A stretch of DNA of 14,813 nt from CAJQQY01 sp964352225 (GTDB taxonomy: Bacteria > Bacteroidota > Bacteroidia > Chitinophagales > Saprospiraceae). The notes beneath the pieces were generated by a model, which did not search any database, was not told the DNA's origin, and saw only the letters and a program-made list of their open reading frames with translations. The stretch spans positions 1 to 14,813 of the forward strand of contig CAYGRM010000151.1 of NCBI GenBank assembly GCA_964352225.1, given 5' to 3'. Below are positions 14,601 to 14,813 of the stretch, in pieces. Every line of letters starts with the position of its first letter. The stretch's first letter is position 1. The position numbers and the translations under genes are program-made.

Positions 14601-14813
14601 AGGCAAATGGATCCATCAGCGCTGCCGTCGTTTGGTTATCAAAATCAGAGATGAACTGAGATGAAATAATATAGAAAACAAGTACCCCAACTCCTTGGGT
14701 AAAAACGACTAACATCTTTTTGCTCAATGCGCCTCCCATAAAAAATATACCAGACATGATAAATAAATTAGGTAAGACAATGGCAAAAAACGGGTGTAAA
14801 TAATTCCAAAAAC
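11644..14813 (-). CDS. ABC-2 type permease / M1-type metallopeptidase fusion protein, 5' end outside the window
   Basis: The frame has an internal ATG at 14757 but stays open to the window edge: 14758-14813 adds 18 codons of hydrophobic sequence (including HPFFAIVLPNLFI) with no stop, so the true start lies beyond. Residue numbers below count from that internal Met. Residues 1-430 hold about nine TM segments, with FKWIFKQVPFIAILVAGIL and a GELIWKERDVKMNLIYDALP loop typical of ABC-2 permeases. From about 440 to 1037 is an extracytoplasmic M1-like domain. Its zinc site is His777-Glu778-x-x-His781 (HEVGHQWW) with Glu801 as third ligand, and Tyr857 in YRKGA matches the catalytic Tyr region. The canonical GxMEN exopeptidase motif is not visible; SEDMGF occupies that area. 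Fusions of this kind are a known Bacteroidota family of about 1,200 residues, usually paired with an ABC ATPase gene, which would lie to the right. Substrate unknown. Confidence 0.88.
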   Translation of the reverse strand, partial: FWNYLHPFFAIVLPNLFIMSGIFFMGGALSKKMLVVFTQGVGVLVFYIISSQFISDFDNQTTAALMDPFALGTHNFVTQYWTVAEKNSQVVPLEGLLLSNRLLWMAVSLLALIATYFFFNFSASKKSKKQKAEAKTDHEPSRIASTTIIPQVTQYDGLATNIKQMFGMSWFYFKWIFKQVPFIAILVAGILIMLSNAQNWGKVYGIFRLPTTYSMLELIQTFNLFFIIIIVMYTGELIWKERDVKMNLIYDALPYPNFVTLAGKFFAMIYMFIALLLILMLTAIGIQAMSGYTDFQLGLYVKTLFSDTLSFLLLFTFLGFLFQSLTNHKFVGHAVFVLFFISTLIFGQLGIEHRMFQFGSTGLGSFSDMNGYGHYVPTFSWFNVYWFGFAGLLFAIALLFSTRGAETAFMMRLKKSRLRLTKPLLTFILFSLMVFMGSGCYIFYNTNIKNEYTNSKETEKSQADYERTLKKYQDIVQPKITDVYLEIDIYPRERDFEARGKYQLKNKSDETISQIHLQYSADKNVTNTVEFGTDATIKEAFDKFKYYIYELKNPLAPGDSLQMDFVTKFDTKGFVESGSNTEVLNNGTFFNNFYFPTLGYNDAAEIGDDDTRKEQDLPEKERQRERNDPIGLAQNLITDDSDRLNLEVILSTSPEQIAIAPGYLQKEWEEDGRRYFHYKMDEPILGFFSIVSAEYEIAKDTWTRENGEKVNLEIYYHKGHDLNLDRMMKGMKNSLSYFSKNFSPYQYRQLRIMEFPRYRSFAQSFPNTVPFSEDMGFILDIGEDDIDFPFYVTAHEVGHQWWAHQVTEANVKGNAMLSETMAQYSALMVMKETYPTEMMQEFLKFEMNSYLRGRSREQKKEQPLELVERQGYIHYRKGAVVMYALQDYISEDSVNVALQRCIKDWAYREDRYITSADLLGYFREVTPDTLQYLIKDMFETITLFENRVKEATYQESDNEYLVEIDISSIKYRADSLGNETPIQVNDWIDIGVYGEDEKGKDKILYLQKHKINEENMNFKVRVKEKPTKAGIDPINKLIDRNPDDNRMKVSLKEGS

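Overview
The window looks like ordinary chromosomal DNA from a member of the Bacteroidota that carries a type IX secretion system. Four things support this. The base composition is AT-rich throughout. No Shine-Dalgarno-like sequence precedes the starts I checked. Several upstream regions carry the Bacteroidota promoter core TAnnTTTG. The gene families are typical of the phylum: DUF5916, a CarboxypepD_reg-like protein, an ABC-2 permease/M1 peptidase fusion, and a DUF1501 protein ending in a Por/T9SS C-terminal sorting domain. I cannot name the genus. A run of ten Ns at 8984-8993 marks a scaffold gap in a draft assembly.

Layout. At the left edge is the 3' part of a tRNA-Ser with a strong terminator, followed on the + strand by an SdiA-regulated-type lipoprotein (162-1139). 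A tRNA-Thr(UGU) with its own well-matched promoter sits at 1267-1340. It shares a bidirectional terminator with a convergent, membrane-anchored glutamate-synthase-like FMN/Fe-S protein (1403-3019, minus). A divergent intergenic region then leads to a DUF5916 outer-membrane protein (3231-5489, plus). That gene converges, across a second bidirectional terminator, on a two-gene minus-strand unit: DUF1800 (7262-8824) followed by DUF1501 with a sorting domain (5657-7207).

Beyond the N gap the remaining genes are all on the minus strand: a lipase/PGAP1-like alpha/beta hydrolase (9052-10263), a secreted CarboxypepD_reg-like protein (10643-11488), and a large ABC-2 permease fused to an M1-type metallopeptidase. 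The reading frame of the last gene stays open to the window edge (11644-14813), so its true start lies outside.

Most genes act at or beyond the cell envelope, but only DUF1800-DUF1501 looks like a functional operon. No defence system, CRISPR array, insertion sequence or prophage is visible. The most unusual non-coding sequence is the 379-bp gap at 10264-10642. It holds two long inverted repeats (27-bp arms at 10288-10407, 13-bp arms at 10545-10604), several smaller palindromes, a candidate promoter and a tiny Phe-rich ORF. This suggests a structured 5' leader for the hydrolase gene or a small mobile-element remnant.
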